A stretch of 64,000 nucleotides of DNA from Vicinamibacterales bacterium (lineage in GTDB: Bacteria; Acidobacteriota; Vicinamibacteria; Vicinamibacterales; UBA2999): positions 186,001 through 250,000 of the forward strand of contig JBAZYO010000002.1 in NCBI GenBank assembly GCA_041659285.1, written 5' to 3'. Positions 61,417 through 64,000 of the stretch are shown here, in pieces. The position numbers and the translations under genes are program-made. The notes beneath the pieces were generated by a model, which ran no database searches, was not told where the DNA came from, and worked only from the letters and a program-made list of their open reading frames with translations. The first letter of the stretch is position 1. Every line of letters starts with the position of its first letter.

Positions 61417-64000
61417 TTACTTCGGGAACCTTCCCAACGCGACCAGTAGTTCCAGCCGCGCCTGGCGCACGGCGTCTTCCGCCTGCGCCACCGCCGTCTC
61501 GAGATCGCGCACGGTCCGCTGCGCGTCAATCACCTCGATGTTCGTCGTCGAGCCGGCGTCGAAGGCGACGATGGTGATCTTGAGGACCTCGTTGCCGGTC
61601 TGCGCCGCCTGGCGCGCCCGTGACAGGGCGCGCTCCTGGGCCTCAACCGCGGCCCGCGCGATGCGCACTTCCGAACGGGCCTGGATCTGCAGCTGCGCCA
61701 ACGATGAGGTCGAGGCCTGGAGATTCGCCTCGCGCTGGCGCCTGAGCGCGCGGCGCTCGCCGGCGTCGTAGATCGGCTGCGACAACTGGAACGTCAGCCG
61801 CCACGTCCGCGACGGCTGGAAAATGCCCGACGGCGTGAGCAATTGCGGATCGAACGACACGCCGCCCGTGGGCCACCAGTCTTTCGAGCTGTCGCGCATC
61901 ACGCGGTCGCTCGCCTCCCGTTGCGCGCCGAACAGCCGGATGTCGGCGCGGCCCGCGAGCCAGTCTGACTCGGCCGGGTCGGCGGGCACTTCAAATGCCG
62001 GCTCGCCGCTCACGTCCACGGGAGCGTTGGCGGCGAGCAGCACACCCAGCGCCTCCTGCGCGCGGCGCACGTTCAACCGGACGATCTCGAGCAGCGCCTC
62101 GTTGCTCGCCAGGATCTGCGCGGAACGCAGTTCGTTCAGGCGGCTGCCGACGCCGCCCTCGCGGCGCTTCGTGTTGTAGTCCAGCTGTCCTCGCGCCGTT
62201 TCAATGGCGGTGAGACTCACCTCGATCTGCCGTTTCTGCGCGATCACCGCCAGGTATGCGGAGGCGGTCGCGATGGCAACCTGCCGCCGCGTCTCGGCGG
62301 TCGACAGGCGCGCGATCTCCACCTGGTCCATCGCCTGCGTGCGGGCCGCCCACTGCGCGGCCGCCAGTAACGGCGCCGAGGCCGACACCCCGAACACCGA
62401 CTGGTTCTGTGGCGTTACCGTCTGGTCGCCGAGCGAGCGCCCGGTGTCCAGCGTGGTGTTGGTGACGGTCGCGCCCACCCGCGGCAGCGTGGACGACCGC
62501 GCCTGCTGCAGGATGGCCTCGGAGCGCAGGATGTTCGCCGACGCAATCGCGATGCTCGGGTTCTTCTCCTGCGCCCGCGCGATGGCTTCGTCGAACGTGA
62601 CCGTTTCCATCGCCGGCGCCACGGTCTGCGCAAACGCCGGCGCGCCGACAACGAGCATCAGCAGCACCGCACCGGTCACGCCAAGCGCACCTGACGCACC
62701 TGACGCACCTGCTTCCGCTTCATCGTGCGAGCGCCGGCCGCGGCCGGGTGCGAGCGTCCGAATCACGACGTAGAGCACCGGAATGAAGATGACCGACAGG
62801 AACGTCGAGGCGACCATGCCGCCGACCACCGCCGTGCCCACCGAGTTGCGCGCTCCCGCCCCGGCGCCGCTGGCCAGCGCCAACGGCAACACGCCGAGGA
62901 TGAACGCCAGCGACGTCATCAGGATGGGCCGCAGGCGGATGCGCGCGGATTCCACCGCCGCCTCGACAATCGACCGCCCGCGCTCGCGGAGCTGTTCGGC
63001 GAACTCGACGATCAGGATCGAGTTCTTCGCCGCCAGCCCGATCAGCAGCACCAGGCCGACCTGGCAGAACACGTCGTTGCTGAACCCGCGCAGCAGCTGC
63101 GCCGACAGCGCGCCAAACACGGCGAGCGGCACGCCCAGCAGGATGATGAACGGCAGGATGAACGACTCGTACTGGGCGGCCAGCACGAGATAGACCAGGA
63201 CGACGCTCAGCGCGAAGATGTAGCCGGCCTGGGTGCCGGACTTGATCTCCTCGAGCGACTGCCCCGCCCACGCGAAGTCGTAGCCGGCGGGCAGTGACGA
63301 CCGGGCCAGCTCCTCCATCGCCTGCAGCGACTGGCCCGAGCTCTGGCCGGGCATGGGGTTGCCGGTGATCTCGGCCGAGCGGAACAGGTTGAAGTGGCTG
63401 ATGACCTGCGGCGCCGTGGTCTCGCGCAGCCGCACCACGCTCTCGAGCGACACCATGTCGCCATTCGACGCGCGCGCATACAACTGCTTCAAGTCGGTCG
63501 GTCCGGCCCGGAACCGCTGATCGGCTTGCGCATACACGCGATACGCGCGGTTGTTGAAGTCGAAGTCGTTGACGTACTGCGAGCCGAGGAACACCTGCAG
63601 CGCATCGGTCACTTCACGGAGCGGCAAGCCCAGGCTGCGCGCGCGGTCGCGGTCGATGTCAACGACCAGTTGCGGATCGTCGGCGCGGAAGCTGCTGAAC
63701 AGGCCCTGGACGCGGCCGCTCTGGTTGCCCGCTCCCATCAGCCCGAACGTCGCGCCCGCCAGGCCATTGATGTCGCTGGCCCCGGTCTGGTCGAGCACCT
63801 CGAACTGGAAGCCGCCAAACGTGGACAGGCCCTGGATCGCCGGCGGCGGGAAGGCCACGACGATGGCGCCGGGAATGCCGAACAGCTGGCCGCGCAGCCG
63901 GTTGATCACGGCATCGAGCGACTGGTCGGCCCGCTGCCGTTCCCCGTAGTCTTTCAACCGGATGAACATCATGCCGTTGTTGGGCGCCGCGCCCGAGAAG
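61417..64000 (-). CDS. RND efflux permease joined in frame to a TolC-family outer-membrane protein (5' part outside the window)
   Basis: The frame enters from the right edge with no stop. Up to residue about 420 of the visible part it is an HAE1-type RND permease (PNNGMMFIRLKDYGER, YESFILPFIILLGVPLAVFGAL, GLAAKNSILIVEFAEQ). A short linker (DEAEAGASGASGALG) precedes a second hydrophobic segment with a signal-peptidase-type end (GAPAFA, then Q449 by the visible start at 63972). The remaining about 400 residues are a TolC-type protein (VTFDEAIARAQEKNP, RSAQILASNEALL). The RND C-terminus should be cytosolic, so the internal signal segment would restore topology. The fusion could be native or an assembly fault. 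Confidence 0.8.
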   Translation of the reverse strand, partial: FSGAAPNNGMMFIRLKDYGERQRADQSLDAVINRLRGQLFGIPGAIVVAFPPPAIQGLSTFGGFQFEVLDQTGASDINGLAGATFGLMGAGNQSGRVQGLFSSFRADDPQLVVDIDRDRARSLGLPLREVTDALQVFLGSQYVNDFDFNNRAYRVYAQADQRFRAGPTDLKQLYARASNGDMVSLESVVRLRETTAPQVISHFNLFRSAEITGNPMPGQSSGQSLQAMEELARSSLPAGYDFAWAGQSLEEIKSGTQAGYIFALSVVLVYLVLAAQYESFILPFIILLGVPLAVFGALSAQLLRGFSNDVFCQVGLVLLIGLAAKNSILIVEFAEQLRERGRSIVEAAVESARIRLRPILMTSLAFILGVLPLALASGAGAGARNSVGTAVVGGMVASTFLSVIFIPVLYVVIRTLAPGRGRRSHDEAEAGASGASGALGVTGAVLLMLVVGAPAFAQTVAPAMETVTFDEAIARAQEKNPSIAIASANILRSEAILQQARSSTLPRVGATVTNTTLDTGRSLGDQTVTPQNQSVFGVSASAPLLAAAQWAARTQAMDQVEIARLSTAETRRQVAIATASAYLAVIAQKRQIEVSLTAIETARGQLDYNTKRREGGVGSRLNELRSAQILASNEALLEIVRLNVRRAQEALGVLLAANAPVDVSGEPAFEVPADPAESDWLAGRADIRLFGAQREASDRVMRDSSKDWWPTGGVSFDPQLLTPSGIFQPSRTWRLTFQLSQPIYDAGERRALRRQREANLQASTSSLAQLQIQARSEVRIARAAVEAQERALSRARQAAQTGNEVLKITIVAFDAGSTTNIEVIDAQRTVRDLETAVAQAEDAVRQARLELLVALGRFPK
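62687..62711. repeat. GGTGCGTCA tandem repeat at the RND-TolC junction
   Basis: Two and a half copies of a 9-base unit (GGTGCGTCA on the minus strand) encode GASGASGA in frame, exactly at the linker. A multiple-of-three unit lets copy number change without breaking the frame. The unit is like the repeats inside csoR. Confidence 0.8.

Overview
The window is GC-rich, gene-dense bacterial chromosome without tRNA or rRNA genes, phage genes, insertion sequences or a CRISPR array. Lipid A genes (lpxD, lpxB), large outer-membrane receptors and a TolC-type protein show a diderm cell. Several features together suggest Acidobacteriota, perhaps the Vicinamibacteria: four large TonB-dependent receptors with an N-terminal carboxypeptidase-regulatory-like domain, several secreted NHL-type beta-propellers, and many short dispersed palindromes. 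This placement is inference from gene style; no marker gene is present.

Layout. 1-1190: start of a histidine kinase, divergent from cheY and a CheX-like gene. 1231-6219: typA, a membrane methyltransferase, an FmdB zinc ribbon, a sialidase-fold secreted protein and a cytochrome c. 6331-9272: copper operon copZ-copA-csoR with a promoter/operator. 9311-15446: M49-like lipoprotein, algH, queG, acnA. 15533-24940: an extracytoplasmic cluster of two unknown secreted proteins, a cytochrome c/copper-monooxygenase-like protein and a TonB receptor, divergent from a propeller and a lipoprotein of the fumarylacetoacetase family. 24973-27317: betaine/choline-type ABC transporter. 27324-36223: an overlapping gene series with lpxD, two M16 peptidases, lpxB, a matrixin protease and a beta-barrel, preceded by an S1/P1-type nuclease. 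36278-38670: response regulator and sensor kinase. 38750-46165: TonB receptor, carboxypeptidase-like/TPR protein and three propellers, probably one operon. 46313-48983: YdjM-like membrane protein and FadD. 49024-54567: SGNH lipoprotein, type III glutamine synthetase, glycosyltransferase-TPR fusion. 54650-60666: two tandem paralogous TonB receptors. 60959-61396: FKBP lipoprotein. 61417-64000: an RND efflux permease joined in frame to a TolC-family outer-membrane protein, cut by the window edge.

Two themes stand out. First, short palindromic or tandem repeats of the kind expected between genes also lie in frame inside coding regions (csoR, queG, acnA, both ABC transporter genes, the beta-barrel gene, the glycosyltransferase and the RND-TolC junction) and add short peptide inserts. 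In one case one element is split by a second of exactly 30 bases. Second, the cell seems invested in polymer or large-substrate handling at its surface: receptors, secreted propellers and secreted hydrolases are grouped in apparent operons. Gene functions below are read from motifs and family resemblance by eye; no search was run.
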